The notes under the pieces are model-generated. The model was not told the origin of the DNA. It saw only the letters and a list, made by a program, of their open reading frames with translations, and made no database searches. A stretch of 64,000 nucleotides of DNA from Microbacterium sp. TNHR37B (lineage in GTDB: Bacteria; Actinomycetota; Actinomycetes; Actinomycetales; Microbacteriaceae): assembly GCF_001620065.1 (NCBI RefSeq), contig NZ_LQGV01000001.1, positions 372,001-436,000 on the forward strand, written 5' to 3'. The translations under genes were made by a program, and so were the position numbers. Positions 9,021-18,546 of the stretch are shown piece by piece. The stretch's first letter is position 1, and every line of letters begins with the position of its first letter.

Positions 9021-10093
9021 TCGGCCACCTCCTGGTAGGCCGCGAACAGCAGCGACTCGTCGGGCGCCTGGAGGACCGTCGGTTTGGCGATGTCATCGAG
9101 CACGATGAAGCGCAGGAGGGAACCGCGCGTCTTCTTGTCCCGCTGCATGGTGGCCAGCAGCTGGCTCCACGCTCCGCCGCGGTACGAGGTCGGCAGACCG
9201 AGCGTCTCGAGGATGTCGCGGTGCCGCTGGGCGCCGGCATCACTGAGACGGCCGGCGAGCCGCGACAGCTCCGCCGCGAACATCATCCCCACCGAGATCG
9301 CCGCCCCGTGGCGCCACCGGTAACGCTCGGCGTGTTCGATCGCGTGACCGAGGGTGTGTCCGTAGTTCAGGACCTCGCGCAGACTCGCCTCGCGCAGATC
9401 CTCGCCGACGACGCGCGCCTTCATGTCGATCGCCAGCTCGATGCACCGGCGGAAGACGTCGCTGCCGGGGTCGACGGCCGCCGCAGGATCGGCTTCGATC
9501 AGATCGAGGATCTCCGGGTACCAGATGAAGCCCGCCTTGACGACCTCGGCGAAGCCCGCCACACGCTCGTTCTCCGACAGCGTGTCCAGCAGATCCAGAT
9601 CGCAGACGACCGCGCGGGGCGGCCAGAAGACGCCCACGAGGTTCTTGCCCTCGGCCGTGTTGATCCCGGTCTTGCCGCCAACGGCGGCGTCGACCATCCC
9701 GAGGACCGTCGTGGGAACCTGCACCACCGCCACACCGCGCAGCCAGGTCGCGGCGACGAACCCGGCGAGGTCGGTGACGGCGCCCCCACCGAAGCCGATC
9801 ACGGCATCCGTGCGCGTGAAGTCGGCCTGGCCCATCACCTGCCAGCAAAAGGCGGCCACCTCCACGCGTTTGCCCTGCTCGGCGTCCGGGATCTCGGCCA
9901 GAAGCACCTGGCGCTCGTCCGACAGGCGTGCGCGGAGGTCTTCCGCCTGAGCGGCGAGGGTCGGGGGGTGGACGATCAGCACCTTGCGCGCCTCAGGCGG
10001 CAGAGCCGCACCGACGAGGTCTCGCACACCTCGACCGATCGTGACCTCGTACGGCTGCTCGCCGCCCACGGGGATGACGGTGGTTGCGCTCAC
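9017..10093 (-). CDS. aroB: 3-dehydroquinate synthase
   Basis: Converts DAHP to 3-dehydroquinate with NAD and a divalent metal. 358 residues from the GTG at 10093, which overlaps the aroK stop (GTGA). The open frame upstream of that is only a mirror of aroK. Seen are the NAD-binding [20 protein letters not shown], the substrate loop [20 protein letters not shown], and the metal-ligand region [13 protein letters not shown] with its histidines. Normal length. Second-to-last shikimate enzyme in the operon order aroE-aroC-aroK-aroB-GNAT-aroQ. Confidence 0.96.
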   Translation of the reverse strand: MSATTVIPVGGEQPYEVTIGRGVRDLVGAALPPEARKVLIVHPPTLAAQAEDLRARLSDERQVLLAEIPDAEQGKRVEVAAFCWQVMGQADFTRTDAVIGFGGGAVTDLAGFVAATWLRGVAVVQVPTTVLGMVDAAVGGKTGINTAEGKNLVGVFWPPRAVVCDLDLLDTLSENERVAGFAEVVKAGFIWYPEILDLIEADPAAAVDPGSDVFRRCIELAIDMKARVVGEDLREASLREVLNYGHTLGHAIEHAERYRWRHGAAISVGMMFAAELSRLAGRLSDAGAQRHRDILETLGLPTSYRGGAWSQLLATMQRDKKTRGSLLRFIVLDDIAKPTVLQAPDESLLFAAYQEVAE

Positions 10094-10599
10094 GCGGTGT
10101 CTCCTCTCACCCAGGACGCAACGGCGGTCACCACGTCCTGCAGTGGGCCCACCGATGTATCGAACGCCGCGTCCGCCAGGCGTTCGTAGGTCTCTCGTCG
10201 TTGCTCGTACAGTGCGTTCCAGCGCGCGACGGGATCCTCGTCCTGCAGGAGCGGACGTCGGGTGCGCCGGATGCGCGAGGGCACTGTCTCGGGTCGGACG
10301 GTGAGGAGCACGACACGGTGTGCGGACAGGTCCCGCTGCGTCTCCGGATCGAGGACGGCTCCCCCGCCGAGCGACACGACTCCGCCCTGCGCGAGGCCGG
10401 CTCGCACCGCGCCGCGCTCGAGCGCGCGGAAATGCGCTTCGCCGTGCTCCGCGAACAGTCGGTCGATCGGACCGTGCTCGCGGACGACCGCCGCGTCGCT
10501 GTCGTAGAAAGACAGGCCGAGCTCCTTCGCCAGCCGTTTGCCGACGCTCGTCTTGCCCGCGCCCATCGGGCCGATGAGGACGATCGCGCGCTCGGTCAT
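10090..10599 (-). CDS. aroK: shikimate kinase
   Basis: ATP-dependent phosphorylation of shikimate at O3. 169 residues, standard length. The Walker A motif is at the extreme N-terminus ([19 protein letters not shown]), followed by [11 protein letters not shown] with the substrate aspartate and [10 protein letters not shown] with the shikimate-binding glycines. Start and stop overlap aroC and aroB by 4 nt each, so translation is strongly coupled. Confidence 0.96.
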   Translation of the reverse strand: MTERAIVLIGPMGAGKTSVGKRLAKELGLSFYDSDAAVVREHGPIDRLFAEHGEAHFRALERGAVRAGLAQGGVVSLGGGAVLDPETQRDLSAHRVVLLTVRPETVPSRIRRTRRPLLQDEDPVARWNALYEQRRETYERLADAAFDTSVGPLQDVVTAVASWVRGDTA

Positions 10600-11807
10600 C
10601 CCAGCGATTCGTCGCTCGCGGACGCTGTCGCCAGGGACTCCGGAATCGCGGCGACGTAGCTCTGGAGGTTCCGTCGCGTCTCGGCCACGCTGTCGCCGCC
10701 GAACTTCTCCAGGACAACGTCGACGAGGGTGAGGGCCACCATCGCCTCCGCTACGACGCCTGCGGCGGGAACGGCACAGACATCGGATCGCTGGTGGTGT
10801 GCCGTGGCGGCCTCGCCGGTGGCCACATCGACGGTTCGCAGCGCCCGCGGGACGGTCGCGATGGGCTTCATCCCGGCGCGCACGCGCAGCACGGTGCCGG
10901 TCGACATCCCTCCCTCGGTGCCTCCGGCGCGGTCGCCTGCGCGGGTGATCCCCTCTCCGGCCGAGAAGAGCTCGTCATGGGCCGCCGAGCCGCGGCGACG
11001 CGTGGTCTCGAAGCCGTCGCCGACCTCGACTCCCTTGATGGCCTGGATGCTCATGAGCGCCTGGGCCAGCTTGGCGTCGAGGCGCCGGTCCCAGTGCACA
11101 TGCGAACCGAGGCCCGGCGGGAGCCCGTAAGCCAACACCTCGACGATCCCGCCCAACGTGTCGCCGTCTTTGCGTGCAGCATCGACCTCGGCGACCATCG
11201 CGGTGCTCGTGGCGGGGTCGAAACAGCGCAACGGGTCGGCGTCGAGCGCGGCCACGTCGTCGGGTGTCGGGAGCGCCGCCCCGTCGGGCACGCGTACGGG
11301 GCCGATCGACAGGGTGTGACTGACGAGCCGGATTCCGAGCTCGGACAGGAAGGCGCGGGCGACGGCGCCGAGCGCGACACGTGCCGCCGTCTCGCGCGCA
11401 CTGGCGCGCTCGAGCACGGGGCGCGCCTCATCGAAGCCGTACTTCTGCATGCCCACCAGATCGGCGTGCCCCGGGCGCGGACGCGTGAGGGCGGCGCCGC
11501 GGCCTCGCGAGCGATCGGTCAGCTCTGCGGGCTCGGGGCTCATCACCTCGACCCACTTGGGCCACTCCGTGTTGCCCACGCGCAGAGCGATGGGGCTTCC
11601 CAGGGAGAGGCCGTGGCGGACGCCGGCCGAGATCGTCAGCTCGTCCTCTTCGAACTTCATCCGCGAACCGCGACCGTAGCCGAGCTTCCGGCGAGCGAGG
11701 TCCTCCTGGATCGCCGCCCGCGAGATCGGCACTCCGGCCGGGAGTCCCTCCATGACGGCGACGAGTTCGGGGCCGTGCGATTCGCCGGCCGTGATCACGC
11801 GAAGCAT
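10596..11807 (-). CDS. aroC: chorismate synthase
   Basis: Final shikimate-pathway enzyme, which uses reduced FMN to make chorismate. 403 residues from the ATG at 11807. All three signatures are present: [14 protein letters not shown] near the start, [15 protein letters not shown] about residue 115, and [17 protein letters not shown] near the C-terminus. The open frame extends 25 codons upstream into the end of aroE, but that part has no similarity to the family. Only 4 nt separate it from aroE. Confidence 0.97.
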   Translation of the reverse strand: MLRVITAGESHGPELVAVMEGLPAGVPISRAAIQEDLARRKLGYGRGSRMKFEEDELTISAGVRHGLSLGSPIALRVGNTEWPKWVEVMSPEPAELTDRSRGRGAALTRPRPGHADLVGMQKYGFDEARPVLERASARETAARVALGAVARAFLSELGIRLVSHTLSIGPVRVPDGAALPTPDDVAALDADPLRCFDPATSTAMVAEVDAARKDGDTLGGIVEVLAYGLPPGLGSHVHWDRRLDAKLAQALMSIQAIKGVEVGDGFETTRRRGSAAHDELFSAGEGITRAGDRAGGTEGGMSTGTVLRVRAGMKPIATVPRALRTVDVATGEAATAHHQRSDVCAVPAAGVVAEAMVALTLVDVVLEKFGGDSVAETRRNLQSYVAAIPESLATASASDESLG

Positions 11808-11811
11808 TCGA

Positions 11812-12645
11812 CTATCCTCCCACGAGCGCGCGGCGCATGACGGCCAGCACGACCGCCTCGTCGGGCAGGGGTTCGGAGACATCGGCGGTCGCGAAGATCC
11901 GAATCTGCAGGAGGGCTTGATGCAGCAGCAGCGCCTCTCCCGACACCACGAGGGCGCCCGTCTCGTGCCATGCGGCGGTGAGGGTGGTGGCTCCGTGGCC
12001 GTACCCGACGTCGAAGAGTGCGCCCCCGGCGTCGGCGAGGGCGCCAGCGGTGGTGGAGGCCATCGCCGCGTCGGCGGGGATCGTGGAGACCGTCAGCTCA
12101 CGCGCGTCCGGAGAGCTCGCCATCAGTGAGCCCGTCCGCACCGCGACGCCCAGCCGCTCTCCCCGCTCGACGAGTGGTCCGGCCGCCGTCGGACGTCGCG
12201 CGAGGATCTCCACCTCCCGCGCACCCATCTCGGCAAGGGCGACCAGCGCCGAGGTAGCCGTCGCCCCGGCGCCCAGGATGCGGACGCGTTCCACCGCTGT
12301 GATGCCGTGCTCGGTGAGCGCCCGGACCATGCCTCCGACATCGGTGTTGTATCCGCGCCGACGACCTTCCGTGAGCAGCAGTGTGTTGACGGCCCCCGTG
12401 AGCTCCGAGCGGTCGTCGCGAGACTCGGCCGCCGCGAACGCGACCGCCTTGAGCGGCATGGTGCACGACAGCCCGCGGTGACGATCGTCCAGCCCCGCCA
12501 ACTCGGCGGCGAACCGGTCCTCACCGACGCGCCGGCGACCGTAGGTCCAGTTCCAGCCCAAGTGGGCGTACGCGGCCGTGTGCAGAGACGGAGAGAGACT
12601 GTGGGCGATGGGATCTCCCCACACCTCCAGGATCTGGCCGGACAT
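11812..12645 (-). CDS. aroE: shikimate dehydrogenase
   Basis: NADPH-dependent reduction of 3-dehydroshikimate to shikimate. 277 residues with the N-terminal substrate-binding [13 protein letters not shown], the [14 protein letters not shown] segment (catalytic lysine) at about residue 65, and a Rossmann-type [20 protein letters not shown] near 125. First aro gene of the cluster, only 3 nt after mltG on the minus strand, so aromatic synthesis is tied to the alaS-ruvX-mltG transcription unit. The family also includes quinate dehydrogenases, but the context favours AroE. Confidence 0.93.
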   Translation of the reverse strand: MSGQILEVWGDPIAHSLSPSLHTAAYAHLGWNWTYGRRRVGEDRFAAELAGLDDRHRGLSCTMPLKAVAFAAAESRDDRSELTGAVNTLLLTEGRRRGYNTDVGGMVRALTEHGITAVERVRILGAGATATSALVALAEMGAREVEILARRPTAAGPLVERGERLGVAVRTGSLMASSPDARELTVSTIPADAAMASTTAGALADAGGALFDVGYGHGATTLTAAWHETGALVVSGEALLLHQALLQIRIFATADVSEPLPDEAVVLAVMRRALVGG

Positions 12646-12648
12646 CCG

Positions 12649-14127
12649 TCAGCAGCCGGAGTCGGGGTTCTCGGCGCACCACGACTGCCATTGCTTCACG
12701 TACTTCTGGTGCTCCTGGTACGTGTCGGTGAAGATCGTCTCGCCGGTGTCCAGGTTGACGGTCACGAAGTACAGCCACGGTCCCTCCGCAGGGTGCATCG
12801 CGGCGTCGATCGCGAGGTCTCCCGGATTGGCGATCGGTCCCACCGGCAGGCCCTTGCGCACGTACGTGTTCCACGGGTTGTCGTCGTACTGCGCCTCCGC
12901 GCTCGTGCTGGCCGAGCCGTCGTGCATCTCGCCGTACCCGTACTGGGCGGTCGAGTCCATCTGCAGCAGCCCGTGCGTCTCCTGGTTGGAGCTGTCGAGC
13001 CGGTTCTGGATCACGCGCGAGACCTTGAAGAAGTCGTCCTCGAAGCGCGCTTCACGCTGGATGATCGAGGCGATCGTGAGGATCTCCTCACGGCGGTCCT
13101 TCGGCACGTCCGCGCGGTCGAGCGACGTGATGGTGCGATCGACGAGCGTCTTGATGACGTCCTTGGCCGTGGCCTCGGGGCCGAACGTGTAGGTGGCCGG
13201 GAACAGCCAGCCCTCCAGGCTGTCGGCCGACACGCCGTAATCGGCGGGCGTGGCGACGGCCTTCTGGAGGTCTTTCAGGGGAATGCCCGTGCCATCGGCC
13301 AGGATCGGAAGCGACTGCTCGACGGTCAGCCCCTCACGCAGCTGCGCGGTGTTCTCCATCTTGTTGGCGGGGTCCTCCAACGCTTCGAGAGCGGCGGCGG
13401 AGGTCATCTGCTTCTGGAGCCGATAGGCGCCCGGGTAGAACTCCGTCGCCACGGCATTGGAGATGAGATAGTCGTAGAAGGCCCCGCTGGTCTTGGTGAC
13501 GCCGGCCTCATACAGCCGCTGGGAGATCGAGGACCCGGTGTCGCCTTCGACGATCGTGACGACGGCCTCGCCGTTGGCCTGTCCGGCCTCGTAGTCCTTG
13601 GGCTCTTCCCACCCCATGAAGGCGCGGATCTTGTCTTCGTAGGTCGTCCAGACGTAGAAGCCGCCCGCAACGACGCCCCCGAGGAGGAGGAGGACGATCC
13701 CCAGGATCACCCACCCGGCGATGCGTCCCTTGCGGCGGTCGCGGGCATGGCGCTTGTCGTGCACGTGATCCGACGCGGCGGCGTCGGCGCCGAACAGCGC
13801 GTCGATCGTGGCCGGCGAGCGGGGCGGCTCGGGCGCGGCGGCGCGGGTCTCGCCGCGGGCAGCCTCGCCTGACGCACGCGGCGTTGCTGCGTGATCCGCC
13901 GCCGTGACGGGAGCGGCGGCGACGCCTCCCGCGGCGAGGTGCAGCTCGGAAGCCTCGGCATCGCCGCGTGCGGCGGCTTCGCGGGCTGCGCGTCGACTCA
14001 AGGGCTGCTCGGAAGGACGATCAGGCGGCGACTTGCCGTCCGGACGAGAAGGAACGGCGCGTTGCGGAGCCGGCAGTTTGCCGAACAGGTCGGCGAACTG
14101 ATCGTCGGACGACGGGGTCTCGGGCAT
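12649..14127 (-). CDS. mltG: endolytic peptidoglycan transglycosylase MltG
   Basis: Membrane-anchored lytic transglycosylase that cuts nascent glycan strands. 492 residues. A polar N-terminal region of about 150 residues, rich in Ala, Pro and Arg, lies in the cytosol. One transmembrane helix follows (GWVILGIVLLLLGGVVAGGF), then LysM-like and YceG domains. The catalytic glutamate is in ASIIQREARFEDDFFKVSRV, followed by GLLQMDSTAQYGYG. The start ATG overlaps the ruvX stop by one base (TGATG). The long N-terminal extension is common in actinobacterial MltG and may be a docking segment. Confidence 0.93.
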   Translation of the reverse strand: MPETPSSDDQFADLFGKLPAPQRAVPSRPDGKSPPDRPSEQPLSRRAAREAAARGDAEASELHLAAGGVAAAPVTAADHAATPRASGEAARGETRAAAPEPPRSPATIDALFGADAAASDHVHDKRHARDRRKGRIAGWVILGIVLLLLGGVVAGGFYVWTTYEDKIRAFMGWEEPKDYEAGQANGEAVVTIVEGDTGSSISQRLYEAGVTKTSGAFYDYLISNAVATEFYPGAYRLQKQMTSAAALEALEDPANKMENTAQLREGLTVEQSLPILADGTGIPLKDLQKAVATPADYGVSADSLEGWLFPATYTFGPEATAKDVIKTLVDRTITSLDRADVPKDRREEILTIASIIQREARFEDDFFKVSRVIQNRLDSSNQETHGLLQMDSTAQYGYGEMHDGSASTSAEAQYDDNPWNTYVRKGLPVGPIANPGDLAIDAAMHPAEGPWLYFVTVNLDTGETIFTDTYQEHQKYVKQWQSWCAENPDSGC

Positions 14128-14597
14128 CAGACGGGCTCCGGGGGGTTGTGCAGAGCACCGGCCGGGTTGCCCGTGCTCTTCTCGACGTCGATCGCCTGCT
14201 GGAGGAGGACGACCGCGGCGACCTGATCGACAAGCTTACGAGAGTTTCGCTGCGTACGACCCGAATCGCGCAGCGCCGCATGCGCGGACACCGTGCTCAG
14301 ACGCTCGTCCACCAGGCGGACCGGCAGCCCCGTCGCCTGCGCGATCTGTCCGGCGACCTCACGCGCGTCCGAGGTGGAAGCGGTCTCACTCCCGCTCAGA
14401 CTGATCGGCAATCCGACGAGGATCTCCAGCGGCTCGTAGTCGGCGACGAGTTCGACGATCCGAGGGATCGTCGAACGGCCTCGGGGAACCGTCTCGACCG
14501 GAACCGCGAGCATGCCGTCGGGATCGCATCGTGCCACGCCGACGCGTGCCTTTCCGACGTCGATGCCGAGGCGAACCCCGCGTCGGAAACCGGTCAC
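14127..14597 (-). CDS. ruvX: Holliday junction resolvase-like protein RuvX (YqgF)
   Basis: RNase H-fold protein (YqgF family) linked to pre-16S rRNA processing and proposed as a Holliday junction resolvase. 156 residues from the GTG at 14597, with LGIDVGKARVGVARCDP at the start carrying the first catalytic aspartate, EILVGLPISLSG, and LVDERLSTVSAHAAL with the later acidic residue. The GTG overlaps the alaS stop (GTGA). The alaS-ruvX-mltG order is conserved in actinobacteria. Confidence 0.93.
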   Translation of the reverse strand: MTGFRRGVRLGIDVGKARVGVARCDPDGMLAVPVETVPRGRSTIPRIVELVADYEPLEILVGLPISLSGSETASTSDAREVAGQIAQATGLPVRLVDERLSTVSAHAALRDSGRTQRNSRKLVDQVAAVVLLQQAIDVEKSTGNPAGALHNPPEPV

Positions 14598-17263
14598 GCG
14601 ACCGCTGACCTCAGCTCCGCGACGACGGCGTCGAGCGCGCGGGCGAGCGCGCTGGCGTCGGGTCCGCCGCCCTGGGCAACGTCGTCGCGTCCGCCTCCGC
14701 CGCCGCCGAGCAGGCCCGCGGCGGTCTTGGCCAGCACGCCCGCCTTGGCTCCGGCGTCTCGAGCGGCCTCGTTGGTCGCAACGATGACGACGGGGCGGTC
14801 GTCGCCGACCAGCGCCCCCAACGCCACCACCGCGGGCTCGGATCCCATCCGATCCCTGACCTGCAGGGTCAGCGTGCGCAAGTCGTCGGCCGCGCCGACG
14901 GCTCCGATGGCATGAGCCACGACGCGCACCGGCCCTACCTGCTGCGCACGCTCGACGAGCCCGGGGATCCGCTCCCCCAGCGCCTTCGCCTCGAACTGTG
15001 CGATGCGCTTCTCGGCGGCCTTGAGGCTCGCCTGAAGCTCCGCGATGCGCGCGGGAAGCTGATCCCGGGGCGCCTTGAGATGCGTCGTCAGCTGCGAGAC
15101 GATGGCGCGCTCCGCCGCGAGCTCGCGGAACGCGTCGAGTCCGACGAGGGCCTCCACGCGGCGGTTGGAGGCACCGACGGACGACTCGCTGACGAGGCTG
15201 ATGAGTCCCACCTCGGCGCTGCGACCCACATGGGTACCCGCGCAGAGCTCCCGGGACCACGGTCCGCCGATGTCGACCATGCGCACCGTCTCGCCGTACT
15301 TCTCCCCGAACAGGGCCATGGCTCCGAGGGACTTGGCCTCGTCGAGCGGCAGCACGCGCGTGGTGACCTCGAGGTTGTCGCGAACGGCGTTGTTCGCGAT
15401 CTCCTCGATCTCGCTCTTCGTCGCCTCCGACAGCGCCTGGTTCCAGGAGAAGTCGAACCGCATGTAGCCGGCACGGTTGAGAGAGCCCGCCTGCGTCGCC
15501 GACGTCCCGAGGGTGTCGCGCAGTGCGGCGTGCACGAGGTGGGTCGCCGAATGCGCCTGCTGCGCGGCGCGGCGGTTGACCGCGTCGACGACCGAGGTGG
15601 CCGGTTGCCCGAGCCCCACCTCTCCCGAGACGACCTCGACGGTGTGACTGATCAGGCCGGGCACGGGCTTTTGGACGTCGATGACATCGAGCTCGAAGCC
15701 GGGCCCCACGATCACGCCCTTGTCGGCCACCTGGCCGCCCGATTCGGCGTAGAGGGCCGTCTCCGCGAGGATCACTTCGGCGATCTGCCCCTGCGTCGCG
15801 CGCGTCGCCGGCTGTCCGTCCACCAACAGCCCGAGGACGGACGATGCCGTCTCCAGGTCGCTGTATCCCGTGAACACCGTCTCGCCGTGGGCGCGGAAGT
15901 CGCGGTACACGCTGGTGTCGGCGAGCTGACGCTTGCGCGAACGCGCGTCGGCCTTGGCCCTCGCCCGCTGCTCCTGCATCAGGGAGTCGAAGGCTGCGCG
16001 ATCCACCGAGAGCCCCGCTTCTTCGGCGATCTCCATCGTGAGGTCGATCGGGAACCCATACGTGTCGTGGAGGAGGAACGCCTCGCTCCCGCTCAGGCTG
16101 CGACCGCCCGCGCGGCGGGTCTCCTCGACGGACGCGTCGAGGAGCTCGGATCCGGCCGCGAGCGTACGCAGGAACGTCGCCTCCTCGGCGAGGGCGTACT
16201 GCGACAGGCGGGGGTAGTCGGCTTCGACCTCCGGGTAGGCCTCCTTCATCGCGTCGCGTGACGCCGCGAACAGCTCCGCGAAGGTGGGGCCCTCGACACC
16301 CAGGAGACGCATGGCGCGAATCGCCCGACGCATGAGCCGGCGGAGGATGTAGCCGCGCCCTTCGTTGGAGGGTGTCACGCCGTCGGACAGCAGCATGAGC
16401 GACGAGCGCACGTGGTCGGCGACCACCCGGAAGCGGACGTCGTCCTCGTGCACCTGGCCGTACGTCTTGCCCGACAGCTCCACCGCCTTGTCGAGGACGG
16501 GGCGCACCTGGTCGGTCTCGTACATGTTGTCGACGCCCTGCTTGAGGAAGGCGACGCGCTCGAGGCCCATCCCGGTGTCGATGCTCTTGGCCGGCAGCTC
16601 CCCGACGATCGTGAAGTCGTACTTGGACCGGACGTCGGTGATCTCGTACTGCATGAAGACGAGGTTCCAGATCTCGACGTACCGGTCGTCGTCGGTCGCC
16701 GGTCCCCCGTCGATGCCGTACTCCGGGCCGCGATCGAAGAAGATCTCCGAGCAGGGCCCCGCCGGCCCCGGAAGGCCTGTGCTCCAGTAGTTCGAGTCCT
16801 TGCCGAGACGCTGGATCCGCTCTTCCGGGATGCCGGTGAGCGTCAACCACAGCTCCCGGGCCTCGTCGTCCTCCTCGTAGACGGTCACCCAGAGGTCCGC
16901 CGGATCGAAGCCCAGACCACCATCGTCCTCGGGCGTGGTCAACAGCTCCCACGCGAAGCGGATCGCCCCTTCTTTGAAGTAGTCCCCGAACGACCAGTTG
17001 CCGAGCATCTGGAAGAAGGTGCCGTGGCGAGGGGTCTTGCCGACCTCGTCGATGTCCAGGGTGCGAATGCACTTCTGATTGTCTGCGACACGGGAGTACG
17101 GCGAGGGGACGTCACCGCTCAAGTAGGGGATGAACGGCACCATTCCGGCCACGGTGAACAGCAACGCAGGGTCGTCGGTGACCAGTGAGGCCGACGGGAG
17201 GATGGTGTGGCCGTTCTTCTCGAAGTAGTCGAGGTAGCGCCGGGCGATCTCAGCGGTCTTCAT
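14594..17263 (-). CDS. alaS: alanine-tRNA ligase
   Basis: Charges tRNA-Ala and edits mischarged Ser and Gly. 889 residues. The class II catalytic core is N-terminal (HTILPSASLVTDDPALLFTVAGM and the KTPRHGTFFQMLGNWSFGDYFK motif 2 region). The editing domain has HSATHLVHAAL and CAGTHV zinc ligands. A C-Ala domain ends in a Gly-rich and Ala-rich tail (LLGGGGGGRDD). Normal length. Downstream ruvX overlaps by 4 nt. A 66-nt gap separates it from the small upstream membrane gene, so it could be co-transcribed with it. Confidence 0.97.
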   Translation of the reverse strand: MKTAEIARRYLDYFEKNGHTILPSASLVTDDPALLFTVAGMVPFIPYLSGDVPSPYSRVADNQKCIRTLDIDEVGKTPRHGTFFQMLGNWSFGDYFKEGAIRFAWELLTTPEDDGGLGFDPADLWVTVYEEDDEARELWLTLTGIPEERIQRLGKDSNYWSTGLPGPAGPCSEIFFDRGPEYGIDGGPATDDDRYVEIWNLVFMQYEITDVRSKYDFTIVGELPAKSIDTGMGLERVAFLKQGVDNMYETDQVRPVLDKAVELSGKTYGQVHEDDVRFRVVADHVRSSLMLLSDGVTPSNEGRGYILRRLMRRAIRAMRLLGVEGPTFAELFAASRDAMKEAYPEVEADYPRLSQYALAEEATFLRTLAAGSELLDASVEETRRAGGRSLSGSEAFLLHDTYGFPIDLTMEIAEEAGLSVDRAAFDSLMQEQRARAKADARSRKRQLADTSVYRDFRAHGETVFTGYSDLETASSVLGLLVDGQPATRATQGQIAEVILAETALYAESGGQVADKGVIVGPGFELDVIDVQKPVPGLISHTVEVVSGEVGLGQPATSVVDAVNRRAAQQAHSATHLVHAALRDTLGTSATQAGSLNRAGYMRFDFSWNQALSEATKSEIEEIANNAVRDNLEVTTRVLPLDEAKSLGAMALFGEKYGETVRMVDIGGPWSRELCAGTHVGRSAEVGLISLVSESSVGASNRRVEALVGLDAFRELAAERAIVSQLTTHLKAPRDQLPARIAELQASLKAAEKRIAQFEAKALGERIPGLVERAQQVGPVRVVAHAIGAVGAADDLRTLTLQVRDRMGSEPAVVALGALVGDDRPVVIVATNEAARDAGAKAGVLAKTAAGLLGGGGGGRDDVAQGGGPDASALARALDAVVAELRSAVA

Positions 17264-17329
17264 CAGGGGTATGTCCTCGGGAAAGCATGCGGGTGCGTCG
17301 TGCCCGTCCGGGCAGAGCGGGGTGGTGCC

Positions 17330-17635
17330 TCAGTCGGTGAGACGGGCGGCGCCGTCTTCTGCCGCGTCGGCGACGGCGTGGGCCGCGTCGGCGACGGCGT
17401 CCTTCGCGGAGTCGAGGGCGTCGGTGGCGGCGGTCTTCGCATCGGCGACCAGGCCCTCCATCTTCGCTTCCTGCGCGCGATAGGCATCGCCGATCCGCTC
17501 GGTGAACTCGGAGATACGCGCGTCGACCTCGGCGAGGACTTCGTGTCCGCGCGGATCCTTGTTCACCAGGTGGGCGGCGACGAAACCGCCGGCGAGCCCG
17601 AGCACGAACCAGAACGCGTTCTTCATGCGTTCCAT
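17330..17635 (-). CDS. small alanine-rich protein with N-terminal membrane segment
   Basis: 101 residues. One hydrophobic helix at the start (NAFWFVLGLAGGFVAAHLV) is followed by a charged region and an Ala/Asp-rich, probably helical tail with repeated AVADAAH/AVADAAE units. It resembles the small YtxH- or DUF948-like proteins that sit between rpsD and alaS in many actinobacteria, but the family is not certain. The start may be either the first ATG or the in-frame ATG three codons later. Its role is unknown; the conserved position suggests an envelope-associated function. Confidence 0.65.
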   Translation of the reverse strand: MERMKNAFWFVLGLAGGFVAAHLVNKDPRGHEVLAEVDARISEFTERIGDAYRAQEAKMEGLVADAKTAATDALDSAKDAVADAAHAVADAAEDGAARLTD

Positions 17636-17650
17636 GTTAGGTGCAAACGA

Positions 17651-17682
17651 CGAAGGGCGCCGGGTGTCCCCGGCGCCCTTCG
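17651..17682 (-). terminator. rpsD transcription terminator
   Basis: Perfect 14-bp stem (arms 17651-17664 and 17669-17682) with a 4-nt loop, 17 nt after the rpsD stop, followed on the minus strand by a short T-containing run (TCGTTTGC). It separates rpsD from the downstream alaS unit. Confidence 0.8.
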
Positions 17683-17698
17683 CGCGATCGTCACCGAC

Positions 17699-18328
17699 TC
17701 AGCGAGCGGCGTAGTACTCGACGACGAGCTGGACGTCACAGGTCACGGGGACCTCGGCGCGCTTGGGGCGACGCACGAGACGTGCCTGGAGCTTGTCGAG
17801 TTCGACCTCGAGGTAGCCCGGAACGGGCGGCAGGACCTCGGCGTGACCGCCGGCGGCCGCCACCTGGAAGGGCTCGAGCGCTTCGCTCTTCGGCTTGACG
17901 TGGATGAGCTGGCCCGGCTTCACGCGGAACGACGGGCGGTCGACGAGCTGGCCGTCGACGAGGATGTGACGGTGCACGACGAGCTGGCGGGCCTGCGCGG
18001 TGGTGCGGGCGAAGCCGGCGCGGACGACGAGGGCGTCCAGACGCATCTCGAGCTGCTCGACCAGGTTCTCACCGGTCAGGCCGTCCTTGCGGCGGGCCTC
18101 TTCGAACTGGATGCGCAGCTGCTTCTCGCGGATGCCGTACTGCTCGCGCAGACGCTGCTTCTCGCGCAGACGGACGGCGTAGTCGCTGTCGGCCTTGCGC
18201 TTGGTGCGGCCGTGCTCGCCGGGCGCGTAGGGGCGCTTCTCGAGGTAACGGGCAGCCTTGGGGGTGAGCGCGACACCGAGTGCGCGCGACAGGCGGACCT
18301 TGCGGCGGTCCTGGGACTTCGTAGCCAC
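17699..18328 (-). CDS. rpsD: 30S ribosomal protein S4
   Basis: Primary 16S rRNA-binding protein and a nucleation factor for 30S assembly. 209 residues, beginning KSQDRRKVRLSRALGVALTP. The central S4 RNA-binding domain (LEMRLDALVVRAGFARTTAQARQLVVHRHILVDG) is intact. No CxxC zinc motif is seen at the N-terminus, so this is the zinc-independent form. It starts with GTG, with an AAGGA ribosome binding site 8-9 nt upstream. Monocistronic, with a strong terminator behind it and a leader of about 140 nt in front. Confidence 0.97.
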   Translation of the reverse strand: MATKSQDRRKVRLSRALGVALTPKAARYLEKRPYAPGEHGRTKRKADSDYAVRLREKQRLREQYGIREKQLRIQFEEARRKDGLTGENLVEQLEMRLDALVVRAGFARTTAQARQLVVHRHILVDGQLVDRPSFRVKPGQLIHVKPKSEALEPFQVAAAGGHAEVLPPVPGYLEVELDKLQARLVRRPKRAEVPVTCDVQLVVEYYAAR

Positions 18329-18484
18329 GAAGTGATCCTTCCGATGACGTGGTCGTGTCTCTCACGACTCACGGACGTATCCCCCGCTCTTCGCCCGATC
18401 TGGACTGCACGCCGGAGCACGCCAGATGGTCTGTGTCGGAAGAGGGAGATGCCCGAAAACCCGGTTTCGAGCCGCTCAAGTCTA
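18329..18484 (-). promoter_or_regulatory. rpsD promoter and structured leader
   Basis: A TAGACT -10 box at 18479-18484 (minus strand) would start a leader of about 140 nt. The leader contains a 6-bp GTCGTG/CACGAC hairpin shortly before the ribosome binding site. S4 represses its own mRNA through leader structures in several bacteria. Whether this leader does so is unknown. Confidence 0.35.
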
Positions 18485-18546
18485 TCAGAGCTGCCGTCTC
18501 CGCCGAGAGCGGGCTCTTCGCGACCCGGATCGGACGCTCTCGGGCC

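Noticed and set aside
13780-14100. Ala/Pro/Arg-rich start of mltG as a possible separate or mis-called reading frame
   Set aside because: The frame is continuous with the membrane helix and catalytic domain, the ATG overlaps the ruvX stop in the usual operon manner, and long polar N-termini are common in actinobacterial MltG.
14597-17072. Long minus-strand frame that reads through alaS in another phase before joining ruvX
   Set aside because: Only the last 156 codons have RuvX motifs. The part inside alaS is a shadow with an Arg/Gly-rich composition.
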